A stretch of 19,497 nucleotides of DNA from Kiloniellales bacterium (GTDB taxonomy: Bacteria; Pseudomonadota; Alphaproteobacteria; Kiloniellales; JAKSDN01): NCBI GenBank assembly GCA_022360075.1, contig JAKSDN010000071.1:1-19497 (forward strand). Direction: 5' to 3'. Below are positions 1 through 7,932 of this stretch, piece after piece (the stretch's first letter is position 1; every line of letters begins with the position of its first letter). Both the position numbers and the translations under genes were made by a program. Below the pieces are notes generated by a model, which saw nothing but the letters and a program-made list of their open reading frames with translations, was not told the origin of the DNA and searched no databases.

Positions 1-1968
1 GATCGCCCGGCCGACGTCGTGGGCCGACCAGACGCGTTGCACCTGGACCTTGCCCGTCAAGGTATCGACATCGACCACGACGGCGACCGTCCCGAAGACG
101 TAGACGCCGAGGTTGTCGAAGGCGAAACCCTCCATGCGCGCACGCTTGGGATCGAAGCGCGGCCCGTCGAAGGCGTAGGCGTTCTGCCCGAGCAGCGGGC
201 CGCCGATGCGGTTGAAAGCCCGCGCCGCCACCTCGCCGAAGCTGACCGACTTCTCGTGCACGCCCTTCAAGGCGACCTTGCCGCCCGGAATCAGCTCCAG
301 ATCGGCGACCGCGCACTCCATGATCTCGGCGGCATGCTCCAGGATGCGTTCGCGCATCTGGACCGTCGCGCCCATCACGGCGCGGCCGGCGGTGTAGGTG
401 ATGCGGCTGGCCGCGGTCTTCCAGTTGTAGGGCGAGACGTCGGTGTCCTGCGCGGCGTAGGAGACCGCCTCGATCGGCAGCTTGAGGGCCTCGGCACAGA
501 TCTGCGTGAGCGCCGTGTCCGATCCCTGGCCGATATCGACGACGCCGGTCGAGAGCGCGACAGTGCCGTCGGCGCGCAGGCTGACGTTGGCGCTCGTGCC
601 CATCAGGCCGGAAATGTGCGAGAAGCTGGCGAAGCCGACGCCGCGGCGCCATCCCTCGGCCGGCGCCGGCAGCGAATCGATTTCGTCGCGGACATGCGCT
701 TCGACCGCCTCGAGGCACGCCTGCGCCGCGCAGGCCTCGATCTTCTGGCCGCCGAGCCATAAGTCGCCCCGGTCGATGGCATTGCGCCGGCGCAGCTCGA
801 CGGGATCCATGCTGAGCTTCGCGGCCAGTTCGTCGAGCTGGCACTCGCTGGCGAAGGTCGCTTGCGGATTGCCGAAGCCGCGGAAGGAACCGGCTTTCAG
901 CTTGTTGGTGTAGACCGCATAGCCGCGCACGGTGGCGTTCGGGCAGCGGTAGGGGCCGCGCGAGCACAGCATGCCGAAGCTCATGACCGCCGGGCTCTCG
1001 TCGGCATAGGCGCCGGCGTCGAACCAGAGTTCGGCCTCGCGCGCGACCAGCGTGCCGTCGCGCTTGGCACCGGTCTTCATGCGGATGCGGACCGGATGGC
1101 GCGAGCGCAGCATCTCCATGTCCTCGATGCGGCTCAGGGTGATCTTCACCGGGCGCCCGGTCTCGAGCGCCAGGGCGACGGCGATGGACTGGATGTTGAC
1201 GCCGTTCTTGCCGCCGAATCCGCCGCCGATGTGCGGCGCGATGCAACGCACCTGAGACATGGGCAGGCCCAGCTCGGCGCCGATGCGGCCCTGGAGATAG
1301 AAAATCGACTGAGCCGAGGAGCGCAGGGTGATCCGGCCGTTGATGTCGGGCTCGGCGAGCGCGCTGCAAGGCTCCATGTAGGCGTGATAGACGGCCGGGG
1401 TCTCGTAGACTCCCTCGACGATCGCGTCGCAGTCGGCCCAGGCGGCCTCGCTGTCGCCCTCGACGATCTCGGCCGACCAGAAGCGGTTGCCGGCGCACGA
1501 CGCTTCGCCGTTCAGGTCATAGGCCGGGAAATCCGGATGCACCGGCGGCGCGCCCTCGGCGAGCGCCTGATCGAGGTCGCAGACGGCGGGCAGTTCCTCG
1601 TAGTCGACCTCGATCAACTGAGCGGCCAGGCGGGCCGCCTCCGGCGTCTCGGCGGCCACGGCGGCGACGGGCTCGCCAACGTAACGGACGGTGCCGAGGG
1701 CGAGCGTGCTCTCGTCCTTGACGAAGGAGCCGACGCGCTGGAGCTGGAGGTCCTCGGGCGTGATGACGGCGCGCACGCCCACGACGGCCTTGGCCGCTTC
1801 GGTGCGATAGCCGGTGATGCGGCCGTGCGGGATCGGACTGGTCGCGACGGCGCCGAACAGCATGCCGGGCGCCGTGAAGTCGTCGGCATAGCGGGCCGCC
1901 CCCGCCGCCTTCTCCGCCCCGTCCAGGCGAGCGCTGGAGCGGCCGACGGCCGTGCCTTCAGGCTTCAT
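1..1968 (-). CDS. Xanthine dehydrogenase-family molybdopterin-binding large subunit (3' end outside window)
   Basis: Reading the minus strand from ATG 1968-1966 gives 656 codons with no stop before the window edge, so the C-terminus is missing. The translation starts MKPEGTAVGRSSARLDG, the usual entry to the aldehyde oxidase/xanthine dehydrogenase hammerhead domain, with RYVGEPVAAV at about 95-104. The Mo-cofactor domain shows IGGGFGGK at about 247-254 and SFRGFGNPQ at about 361-369. The RGFG-PQ form fits xanthine dehydrogenase-type enzymes and not the AYRCSFR loop of CO dehydrogenase. The last visible residues, HDVGRAI, are the start of the family's HD-G-A-I-N-P motif. The catalytic glutamate lies beyond the window. 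Such subunits carry molybdopterin cytosine dinucleotide and hydroxylate N-heterocycles or aldehydes with water. The start overlaps the end of the 2Fe-2S gene by 11 nt, so translation is probably coupled. The substrate is unknown; a pyridine-type heterocycle is inferred from the neighbours. Confidence 0.93.
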   Translation of the reverse strand, partial: MKPEGTAVGRSSARLDGAEKAAGAARYADDFTAPGMLFGAVATSPIPHGRITGYRTEAAKAVVGVRAVITPEDLQLQRVGSFVKDESTLALGTVRYVGEPVAAVAAETPEAARLAAQLIEVDYEELPAVCDLDQALAEGAPPVHPDFPAYDLNGEASCAGNRFWSAEIVEGDSEAAWADCDAIVEGVYETPAVYHAYMEPCSALAEPDINGRITLRSSAQSIFYLQGRIGAELGLPMSQVRCIAPHIGGGFGGKNGVNIQSIAVALALETGRPVKITLSRIEDMEMLRSRHPVRIRMKTGAKRDGTLVAREAELWFDAGAYADESPAVMSFGMLCSRGPYRCPNATVRGYAVYTNKLKAGSFRGFGNPQATFASECQLDELAAKLSMDPVELRRRNAIDRGDLWLGGQKIEACAAQACLEAVEAHVRDEIDSLPAPAEGWRRGVGFASFSHISGLMGTSANVSLRADGTVALSTGVVDIGQGSDTALTQICAEALKLPIEAVSYAAQDTDVSPYNWKTAASRITYTAGRAVMGATVQMRERILEHAAEIMECAVADLELIPGGKVALKGVHEKSVSFGEVAARAFNRIGGPLLGQNAYAFDGPRFDPKRARMEGFAFDNLGVYVFGTVAVVVDVDTLTGKVQVQRVWSAHDVGRAI

Positions 1969-2446
1969 GGCGGCCTCGGGAGGCGGCAAGGATGGCGGCC
2001 TCGACGATCTTGACGTAGCCGGTGCAGCGGCAGAGCTGGCCGGAGATCGCTTCGCGCACTTCCTCGACGCTTGGGCTCGGCCGCTTGCGCAGCAGCGCCG
2101 TCAAGGCGATCACCATGCCGGAGGTGCAGAAGCCGCATTGGATCGCGCCGGCCTCGGCCATCGACTGCTGCACGGCGGAGAGCTGTCGCTGCACTATCAG
2201 CCCCTCGACCGTCTCGATGTCTCTGCCGTCGCAATCGGCGGCGATCGAGAGACAGGCGCGGACCGGCTCGCCGTCAAGCATCACGGTGCAGGCCCCGCAG
2301 AGGCCTTGATTGCAGCCACGCTTGGCCCCGGTCAGCCCGAGCTGATCGCGCAGAAAGCCGAGCAGCGTGTCGGACGCCGCCACTGCGCCCTTGCGCTCGC
2401 TGCCGTTGACCGTGAGCCGCAAGGCGTAGGTCGGATCGTCCGTCAC
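1958..2446 (-). CDS. 2Fe-2S subunit of the xanthine dehydrogenase-family hydroxylase
   Basis: This 162-residue protein transfers electrons from the Mo centre to FAD. The N-terminal plant-ferredoxin-like cluster is bound by Cys45, Cys50, Cys53 and Cys65 (GCNQGLCGAC followed by C). The second, all-alpha cluster is bound by Cys104, Cys107, Cys139 and Cys141 (CGFC and CRC-TGY). The length matches the usual 155-175 residues. The frame stays open further upstream to 2701, but that extension overlaps the FAD gene and does not look like this family. GTG at 2446-2444 gives the expected start, VTDDPTYALRL, and overlaps the upstream TGA as GTGA. The gene is the middle member of a tightly overlapping operon ordered FAD, 2Fe-2S, Mo. 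All eight cluster cysteines are present, so the protein looks functional. Confidence 0.95.
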   Translation of the reverse strand: MTDDPTYALRLTVNGSERKGAVAASDTLLGFLRDQLGLTGAKRGCNQGLCGACTVMLDGEPVRACLSIAADCDGRDIETVEGLIVQRQLSAVQQSMAEAGAIQCGFCTSGMVIALTALLRKRPSPSVEEVREAISGQLCRCTGYVKIVEAAILAASRGRHEA

Positions 2447-3309
2447 GCCGCACCCCGCCGTTTCGTCTCGTCGGCCTGCGCGGCCCTGAGCGCCCGCGCC
2501 ACGAGGCGCGGCACAAGCTTCAAGCGATAGGCGGCGCTGCCGCGCATGTCGTCGACCGGATCGCATTGGGCGGCAAGCGCCTCGCCGAAGCCATGCAGCC
2601 GCGCGTCGTCGAGCGGACCGCCGACTAGCGTCGCCTCGGCCGCCGGATCCCGCACCGGTTTGCCCGCCGCGCCACCGACGGCGACCTGCAGCTTCCGGCA
2701 AGCCCCATCGCTTCTCTCGAGGACCGCGGCGACGGAAACGGTCGCGAAGTCGCCATCCGCGCGGGTGAACTTCTCGTAGTGAACGCCCGCCCCCGCCGGC
2801 TCGACCGGGAGCGTCACGGCGGTCACGATCTCACCGGGACCGAGGGCGGTCTCGAACCAATCCATGAAGAAGTCGGCTGCGCGAACCGTCCGGACTCCCG
2901 CGGGCCCGAGGATCTCAACATCCGCGCCGGCCGCGCAGATTGCCGTGGGATAGTCGGCCGATGGATCGGCGTGGCAGATCGATCCGCCGATCGTGCCCAT
3001 GTTGCGGATCGCCGGGTGGCCGATGCACCGGGCCGCGGCCGCGAGAATCGCCTGCCCGCCGCAAAAGCCTCTGTGGGCGGCGACCGCCGCATGGCGGGTC
3101 ATGGCGCCAACCCTGACGCGACCGTCGGGCAAGCGCGCGATGCCCGCCAGACCGTCGACCCGGCGCAGGCTGACCAGGTGCGAGGGCGCGACGAGACCGG
3201 CATTCAACATCGCAACCAAGGTGGCCCCACCCGCCAGGCAACGGGCATCGGCATCCTCGGCCAGGATGGCCACGACCTCTTCGGCGGTTTCCGGCTGGCT
3301 GTAACGCAT
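2443..3309 (-). CDS. FAD-binding subunit of the xanthine dehydrogenase-family hydroxylase (CoxM/XdhB type)
   Basis: This 288-residue protein has the length and organisation of separate FAD subunits of molybdenum hydroxylases. The N-terminal FAD-binding signature LAGGATLVAMLNAG lies at about 25-38 and the second one, TIGGSICHADPSADYP, at about 106-121. The C-terminal CO dehydrogenase flavoprotein domain follows and ends near VPRLVARALRAAQ. The subunit passes electrons from the 2Fe-2S clusters to an acceptor. It is the first gene of the minus-strand operon and its stop overlaps the GTG start of the 2Fe-2S gene. The ATG at 3309 has no strong Shine-Dalgarno sequence in front. The upstream region, shared with a divergent hydrolase gene, contains a REP-like repeat and palindromic site A, whose centre lies about 260 nt from this start. 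Confidence 0.94.
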   Translation of the reverse strand: MRYSQPETAEEVVAILAEDADARCLAGGATLVAMLNAGLVAPSHLVSLRRVDGLAGIARLPDGRVRVGAMTRHAAVAAHRGFCGGQAILAAAARCIGHPAIRNMGTIGGSICHADPSADYPTAICAAGADVEILGPAGVRTVRAADFFMDWFETALGPGEIVTAVTLPVEPAGAGVHYEKFTRADGDFATVSVAAVLERSDGACRKLQVAVGGAAGKPVRDPAAEATLVGGPLDDARLHGFGEALAAQCDPVDDMRGSAAYRLKLVPRLVARALRAAQADETKRRGAA

Positions 3310-3387
3310 GTCGAAGTCGACTATAGCCGTCGCCCCAGTCCGGGCTCCAACACTGAGCTATGTGGCATCAGAGAGGACCACCCAGCC

Positions 3388-3478
3388 GTCATTGCGAGCC
3401 GGCGCGAGCCGGCGCGGCAATCCAGAAACAGCTTCGAAGCGGCAACAATCTGGATTGCTTCGCTTCGCTCGCAATGAC
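3388..3478. repeat. REP-like intergenic palindrome
   Basis: The outer arms GTCATTGCGAGC (3388-3399) and GCTCGCAATGAC (3467-3478) are perfect inverted repeats. Inside them, GCAATCCAGA (3417-3426) and TCTGGATTGC (3449-3458) form a second perfect pair. The left side also carries a short tandem duplication, GCGAGCCG-GCGAGCCG. This layout is that of dispersed intergenic repeats found in many proteobacteria. It shares GTCATTGC and GCAATCCA with the repeat at 4861-4968. It contains no credible gene. Confidence 0.8.
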
Positions 3479-3550
3479 AGCACTGGCATTGGTCACTCGT
3501 ATCCACCGCAGTTTAGTGTATGCGTTTAGAATCGGGGCTTTGCGGCGGGC

Positions 3551-3583
3551 CTGTCAATAACAAATGGTATTTGTTTTTGACAG
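3551..3583. promoter_or_regulatory. Palindromic operator-like site A (hydroxylase/hydrolase divergent region)
   Basis: Two 15-nt arms, CTGTCAATAACAAAT and ATTTGTTTTTGACAG, flank the 3-nt centre GGT. The arms are inverted repeats with a single mismatch. The centre is about 77 nt upstream of the plus-strand hydrolase start and about 260 nt upstream of the minus-strand hydroxylase operon. The half-site TGTCAATAAC recurs in site B and, inverted, in site C. The embedded TTGACA hexamers could act as -35 elements, but I see no convincing -10 at normal spacing. Binding by a TetR-type dimer is inferred. Confidence 0.72.
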
Positions 3584-3643
3584 CTTGGATGCTAAGGAAA
3601 GCGGTCTCTGGGTCAGGGCGGCGCGCCGCCGGAGAGGGCAAGC

Positions 3644-4801
3644 GTGTTCGAGTATTTCGGCGGCAACTACTCCTGGGACCTCGGCGTGCTGATGGCCTTG
3701 CAGCTCGGCGGCCATCCATCCGAGATCGACGAGGCCTGCCGGCCGCTGCGCGCGCTGGCCGCGCGCGAAGACGCCAAGACCAACCCCGACATCCAGCGCG
3801 CCTGGCTGACCGCCTGGGCCGACTTGGCCGAGAAGCTGGCGGCCAAGGGCGCGCGCGACGAGAAGGCGGGCCATGCCCGCAGCGCCGCCAGCAAGTACCG
3901 CCGCGCCTGCGTCTATTTCCAGCAGGCCGACCGCATGGCGCCGCACGACGACCCGCGCAAGGCCGAGGCCTACGCCGGCATGCTGCGCTGCTTCGAGAAG
4001 GCCGTCACCCTGGCCGGGGTGCCGATGGAATGGGTCGAGGTGCCCTACGAGCACACATCGCTGCCGGCAGTCTTTCTGCCGGGCGCCGGCACCGCTCCCC
4101 GGCCCTGCATGATCGGCTTCGATGGCTTCGACGTGACGAAGGAGTGGAGCTACCTCTGCGGCCTTGCCGACGCGCTTGCGCAGCGCGGCGTGTCCATGCT
4201 GATCGTCGATCACCCGGGCGTCGGCCTGGCACTGCGCGAGCGCGGGCTCAGCGCCGTGGTCGAGACCGAGCGCCCGGCCGGCGCCTGCCTCGACTATCTC
4301 GCCACACGGGGCGACACGAACGATCGTATCGGCATCATGGGCATGAGCCTCGGCGGCTACTACGCGCCGCGGGCGGCCGCTTTCGAAAAGCGCCTCGCCG
4401 CCTGCGTGGCCTGGGGCGCACGCTGGGACAACGCCGGCTCCCACGGGCGCATCCTGCGCGATCCGAACGCGGCCCGCTCGATCCCCGGCTGGATCGAGCA
4501 CGCGCTCAAGGTCTACGGCCAGCCCGACGTCGAATCCTGCGCGGCCATGATCGCGCGCATGACCCTGGAAGGCGTTGCCGAGCACATCGAATGCCCGCTG
4601 CTGGTCGTGCACGGCGAGAACGACCGCCAGGTCCCGGGCGATCAGGCACAGCGCACCGTCGACGCCGCTGTGAAGAGCCCGCGCCGCGACCTGCGCGTCT
4701 TCACGGCCGACGAGGGCGGCGCCGAGCACGTCAACGGCGACAACTTCTCCCTCGCCATCGACTTTATTGCCGATTGGTGTGCCGAAGTGTTGGGGGCTTA
4801 G
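3644..4801 (+). CDS. Alpha/beta hydrolase, 2,6-dihydropseudooxynicotine hydrolase/FrsA-like
   Basis: This 385-residue protein has a helical N-terminal half (about 1-125) followed by an alpha/beta-hydrolase core. The core shows the oxyanion region GFDGFDVTKEW (about 158-168), the nucleophile elbow GMSLGGYY with Ser235, VVHGENDRQVP with probable acid Asp327, and GGAEHVNGD with probable catalytic His362. A long N-terminal helical cap before the core is typical of FrsA/DUF1100-type hydrolases. These include the nicotine-pathway enzyme 2,6-dihydropseudooxynicotine hydrolase, which cleaves a C-C bond in a pyridine side chain. The ATG at 3644 follows GGAGAGGGCAAGCG, a good ribosome site. The gene is divergent from the hydroxylase operon, with site A between them. 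The family assignment is fairly secure. The substrate is inferred only from the pyridine-related neighbours, and an ordinary esterase remains possible. Confidence 0.85.
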   Translation: MFEYFGGNYSWDLGVLMALQLGGHPSEIDEACRPLRALAAREDAKTNPDIQRAWLTAWADLAEKLAAKGARDEKAGHARSAASKYRRACVYFQQADRMAPHDDPRKAEAYAGMLRCFEKAVTLAGVPMEWVEVPYEHTSLPAVFLPGAGTAPRPCMIGFDGFDVTKEWSYLCGLADALAQRGVSMLIVDHPGVGLALRERGLSAVVETERPAGACLDYLATRGDTNDRIGIMGMSLGGYYAPRAAAFEKRLAACVAWGARWDNAGSHGRILRDPNAARSIPGWIEHALKVYGQPDVESCAAMIARMTLEGVAEHIECPLLVVHGENDRQVPGDQAQRTVDAAVKSPRRDLRVFTADEGGAEHVNGDNFSLAIDFIADWCAEVLGA

Positions 4802-4860
4802 AGCCTGTTCTGGAAGGATGGCGCGTGTGCCGAAAAACTAGCTGCCCCCAACAACCAGAA

Positions 4861-4968
4861 TTGTCATTGCCGGGCGGGCGAAGCCCGAGCGCTTCGCGCT
4901 CCCGGCAATCCATCGAGGTCCGAGACCGGGACTTAAATGGACCCTCGGGTCAAGCCCGAGGGTGACAA
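4861..4968. repeat. Composite REP-like element with cloverleaf potential
   Basis: ATTGCCGGG (4866-4874) pairs with CCCGGCAAT (4901-4909) and encloses two back-to-back hairpins, CGGGC-GAA-GCCCG (4875-4887) and AGCGC-TTC-GCGCT (4888-4900). A further hairpin, ACCCTCGGG with CCCGAGGGT (4941-4963), follows. The ends TTGTCA (4861-4866) and TGACAA (4963-4968) also pair. The element lies between the convergent ends of the hydrolase and dctM genes and could end transcription from both sides, though no T-run is present. Confidence 0.75.
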
Positions 4969-5029
4969 TACAGAAAGAGCTTACGACCAACAAGCCATTG
5001 AAAACATTAACCCCACTCTAGCTCAGCCC

Positions 5030-6346
5030 TTACCGCCCAACCAGTTCGGGCAGCCCCGTCGCAATCTCCGGCACGAAGACCACGGCCAGCAACAGCAGCA
5101 GTTCCAGGGCGACGAAGGGCAAGGCCGCGAGATAGACCTGGCGCATCGTGATGTCCGGCGGTGCCGTGCCCTTCATCACGAACAGCAGCAGGCCGAAGGG
5201 GGGTGTCGTCAGGCTGATTTCCATGACCAGCAGCAGCAGGACGCCGAACCAAATCAGATCGAAGCCGACCGCCTCGGCCATCGGGATGAAGAAGGGCAAG
5301 GTGATCAGCAGCATGCTGAGCTGATCCATGAAGGCGCCGAGAAAAAGCAGGATGGCGATCATCAGGAAGAGCAGCGTCAGCGGTGAGAGCGCCATCGCTT
5401 GAACGCTCTCCAGCAGCCCCGAGGTCGCCCCCGAGAACGCCAGGATCTGCGAGAAGGTCAGCGAGCCGGCGATGATCAGCAGGATGGTCACGGTGATCTT
5501 GGTGGTCTCCATGACCGCCCGGCGCACCGCATCGAGTGTCAGGCGCCCATAAGCCGCGGCCGCGACGAACGCGCCGAGCGCGCCGAGGGCGGCGGATTCG
5601 CTGGGCGTCGCGAAGCCCCCGAGGATGCCCCCGACCACGAGCGCGAAGAGCGCGAAAAGCGGCACGACGTTGATCAGGAAGGGACGGACGCGCTCGGCGA
5701 GCGAGAAGGCCTGCGTGTCCTCGGCGGGCGCCAGTGCCGGATTGAGGCTGCAGCGCAGGATCACGAAGCCGAAATGCAAAGCCGCCATGAGGATGCCCGG
5801 CAGGATGCCGGCGATCAGCAGCTTGCCGATGGAGATGCCGGCAAGGCTGCCGAGCAGCACGGCCAGAGCCGAGGGCGGGATCAGCATGGCGATACCGCCG
5901 GTCGCCATGATCGGGCCCATGGCCAGGCTCGGGTGATAGCCCCGCCGGCGCATCTCGGGCAGCAGCGTGCTGCCGAGGAGGGCCGTGTTGGCCATCGTCG
6001 AGCCCGAGAGCGTCGAGAAGACCGTGCCGCCGGCGATCGCGACCAGCGACAGGCGGCCGGGCATGCGCACGATCAGACGGTCGACGGCTTCGATGGCGCG
6101 CACCGCCACACCGGTCTGGAACAGGATCTCGCCCATCAGCACGAAGAGTGCGATCGGCGCGAGCGAGAAGGTGGTCACGGCACTGACGGTGTTGCGCGCC
6201 AGTTGCGTCAGGCCCGCCTCGCCGCCGATAAAGACCAGCGCCCCGACGACGTTGACGGCGAGGAACGAGAAGGCCACCGGCAGGCCCGTCATCATGAGCG
6301 CGATGACAGCGCCCAGCAGCAGCGCGAGGGCCCAGTACCACTCCAT
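5030..6346 (-). CDS. dctM: TRAP transporter large membrane subunit DctM
   Basis: This 438-residue protein is strongly hydrophobic, with about a dozen membrane segments, and has the usual DctM length of about 425-440. It opens with MEWYWALALLLGAVIALMMTGLPVAFSF. GSTMANTALLGSTLLPEM and GPIMATGGIAMLIPPSA resemble the conserved first half-repeat of this family. FLGAFMDQLSMLLITLP and ISLTTPPFGLLLFVMKG correspond to the second. DctM forms the ion-coupled translocation channel of tripartite ATP-independent periplasmic transporters. The ATG at 6346 lies 3 nt after the stop of dctQ, so the two genes are co-translated. The gene is the last of a P-Q-M operon on the minus strand. The cargo is probably an organic acid; a carboxylated pyridine would fit the context but is not shown. 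Confidence 0.95.
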   Translation of the reverse strand: MEWYWALALLLGAVIALMMTGLPVAFSFLAVNVVGALVFIGGEAGLTQLARNTVSAVTTFSLAPIALFVLMGEILFQTGVAVRAIEAVDRLIVRMPGRLSLVAIAGGTVFSTLSGSTMANTALLGSTLLPEMRRRGYHPSLAMGPIMATGGIAMLIPPSALAVLLGSLAGISIGKLLIAGILPGILMAALHFGFVILRCSLNPALAPAEDTQAFSLAERVRPFLINVVPLFALFALVVGGILGGFATPSESAALGALGAFVAAAAYGRLTLDAVRRAVMETTKITVTILLIIAGSLTFSQILAFSGATSGLLESVQAMALSPLTLLFLMIAILLFLGAFMDQLSMLLITLPFFIPMAEAVGFDLIWFGVLLLLVMEISLTTPPFGLLLFVMKGTAPPDITMRQVYLAALPFVALELLLLLAVVFVPEIATGLPELVGR

Positions 6347-6349
6347 GGG

Positions 6350-6865
6350 TCAGCCCTCGGCGCGGCCCGGGCGCTGGACTGGCCCCTGCCGCCGAAGGCC
6401 CAACAGGATCAGCACGAACTCGAGCGCGAGCAGACCCGCCCCCACGGGCAGGGGGGCGAGCAGCCACCATTCCGGAAAGACGAAGGTCTTGAAGACCAGG
6501 CGTTCCGCCGCGAAGGCCTTCCAGGCGGCGAGGCCGCCCGCATAGACCAGCGCCAAGCAGACGGCGAGGCCAAGCGTATTGGCCAGAAACGCGACCAGCC
6601 GCCTGGCGCGCGGCGGCAGCGGCTCGGTCGCGATTTCGACGGCGATGTGCGCCCCGCGCCTCAAGGCCCAGGGCGCCGCGCAAAGCAAGACGCCGTAGAG
6701 CGTGTACTCGGTGATCTCGATCACGCCGGGGATCGTCAGACCGATCCCCAGGTTTCGCAGAATGACATCGGCCGCGATCAAGGCGGCGTTAAGGACGATC
6801 GCGAGTCCGGCAATGACCGCCAGACCGTCCTGAAGGCGGTCGTTGACACGTAGGAACTGGCGCAT
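6350..6865 (-). CDS. dctQ: TRAP transporter small membrane subunit DctQ
   Basis: This 171-residue protein has four clear hydrophobic segments at roughly residues 14-38, 45-64, 88-113 and 127-153, which is the DctQ topology. The loop after the second segment carries WALRRGAHIAVEI, matching the conserved R-G-H-I/V pattern of the family. DctQ associates with DctM in the inner membrane. The gene sits between dctP (92 nt upstream) and dctM (3 nt downstream) on the same strand. The start ATG at 6865 is preceded by AACGATCGAAGCGTCG, a weak ribosome site. No odd features were seen. Confidence 0.93.
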   Translation of the reverse strand: MRQFLRVNDRLQDGLAVIAGLAIVLNAALIAADVILRNLGIGLTIPGVIEITEYTLYGVLLCAAPWALRRGAHIAVEIATEPLPPRARRLVAFLANTLGLAVCLALVYAGGLAAWKAFAAERLVFKTFVFPEWWLLAPLPVGAGLLALEFVLILLGLRRQGPVQRPGRAEG

Positions 6866-6957
6866 CGACGCTTCGATCGTTCAGGCCATGCGGGCGTAGG
6901 TCCACCCGGCGGCGCAGCCTAGCGCCACCGGGCAGTATCGCACGACCTGTTTCGAAG

Positions 6958-7932
6958 CTATCGGGACAGCAGGGGCCGGAGCGCCTTCATGCTCTCCGGC
7001 TTCTCCTCCTCGAGCAGGCCCCAGTAGGCGTCGAGCGCGGTCTCGACCAGGCGCTCGCCCTCCTCGCCCTCGAGTGTGATCACTTTCATGCCGGCATCGA
7101 CCATGCGCGCGCCCGCCGCCCGGTCCTTTTCGGCCATGTCCGTGGCCAGCCGGGCCTCGACCGCTGCCGCGGCTTTCTCGAGCACGGCCTTCTGGGCGTC
7201 GCTCAAGGCGTCCCACGACTGCTTGTTCATCGTGATGGTGACGATCGCATGGTAGAAACCAGGGTCCACCCGATGATCCGTGACCTCGTCCCAGCCGGCC
7301 GGCGCGACCTCGGACTTCACGTTGGCGTAGCCGTCGACAACGCCGCGCTCCATGGCCGTGTAGAGCTCGCCGCGGCTGGTCTCCACCTGCACGGCGCCGA
7401 GCTTGTCGAAGAAATGCCGATAGGTCGGCGTTGTGCGCAGCCGGTAACCCTCGAAGTCGGCCAGCGATGAAACCGGCTTGCCCAGGAAGAGATGGAACTG
7501 CAAGCCGTAGCCGTACTGCGCGAGGAAGTGCCAGCCGGCCGCGTTGAACTTCTCCTGAAGCAGGTCGGTCGCGCCGTTCTGCCGCTGCTCGCTGGGCGGG
7601 ACGGTGGCGAGCTGTAGCGCATCGGCCTCGGCCATGATGCCCCGGTAATAGGCCGGCGGCAGGCCGGCGATGTCGATCACGCCCTCGCTCAAGGCGTTGG
7701 GCATCTCGCGGCTAGGAATAGCTTCGGGTCCGAGCACCGGGTCGATGCGCACCAGGTCCTTGCCGTCCTCGTTGACCAGCGCCACGAAGTCGTTGAACAT
7801 CGCGCGGAACAAGGACTTGTCCGACTTGATGAACATCGCGCCCTTGAGCACCGCCTCCTCCGCGGAGGCGGTACCGACACCGCCGCTCAGCGCGATCATC
7901 AAGGCGGCAAAAACGAGCTTACGCTTCCCCAT
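6958..7932 (-). CDS. dctP: TRAP transporter periplasmic solute-binding protein DctP
   Basis: This 324-residue protein begins with a typical signal peptide, MGKRKLVFAALMIALSG, ending near TASAEE. The family hallmarks are YRLRTTPTYRHFFDKLGA, where the family's substrate-carboxylate-binding arginine is expected, and GELYTAMERGVVDGYAN. The frame includes a TTG three bases earlier (7935), but ATG at 7932 stands 5 nt from a GGAGG ribosome site and is preferred. The protein captures the substrate for the DctQM membrane complex. The promoter region holds palindromic site B, centred about 145 nt upstream. Its ligand is probably a carboxylate, and the setting suggests an aromatic or heterocyclic acid; that is an inference. 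Confidence 0.93.
   Translation of the reverse strand: MGKRKLVFAALMIALSGGVGTASAEEAVLKGAMFIKSDKSLFRAMFNDFVALVNEDGKDLVRIDPVLGPEAIPSREMPNALSEGVIDIAGLPPAYYRGIMAEADALQLATVPPSEQRQNGATDLLQEKFNAAGWHFLAQYGYGLQFHLFLGKPVSSLADFEGYRLRTTPTYRHFFDKLGAVQVETSRGELYTAMERGVVDGYANVKSEVAPAGWDEVTDHRVDPGFYHAIVTITMNKQSWDALSDAQKAVLEKAAAAVEARLATDMAEKDRAAGARMVDAGMKVITLEGEEGERLVETALDAYWGLLEEEKPESMKALRPLLSR

Noticed and set aside
862..2013. Plus-strand open frame of 383 codons across the hydroxylase large subunit
   Set aside because: It is a shadow of the minus-strand Mo subunit, which is continuous through the whole region and shows IGGGFGGK and RGFGNPQ.
3577..3605. TTGACA in site A as a promoter for the hydrolase
   Set aside because: No acceptable -10 hexamer is found 16-18 nt downstream, so I report only the palindrome.
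3520..4965. Plus-strand open frame of 481 codons overlapping the alpha/beta hydrolase in another frame
   Set aside because: Arg- and Pro-rich sequence without motifs; the frame at 3644-4801 carries the catalytic triad of a known fold.
3388..4968. Two GTCATTGC repeats as a possible CRISPR array or transposon ends flanking the hydrolase
   Set aside because: They are single palindromes 1.4 kb apart with different interiors, without regular spacers, and no transposase or target duplication is visible. Shared membership of a REP-like family is the simpler reading.
5399..6853. Plus-strand open frame of 484 codons antisense to dctM and dctQ
   Set aside because: It is rich in Arg, Asp, Gln and His with no domain pattern, which is the usual product of reading GC-rich genes backwards. 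The minus-strand proteins have clear family motifs and membrane segments.
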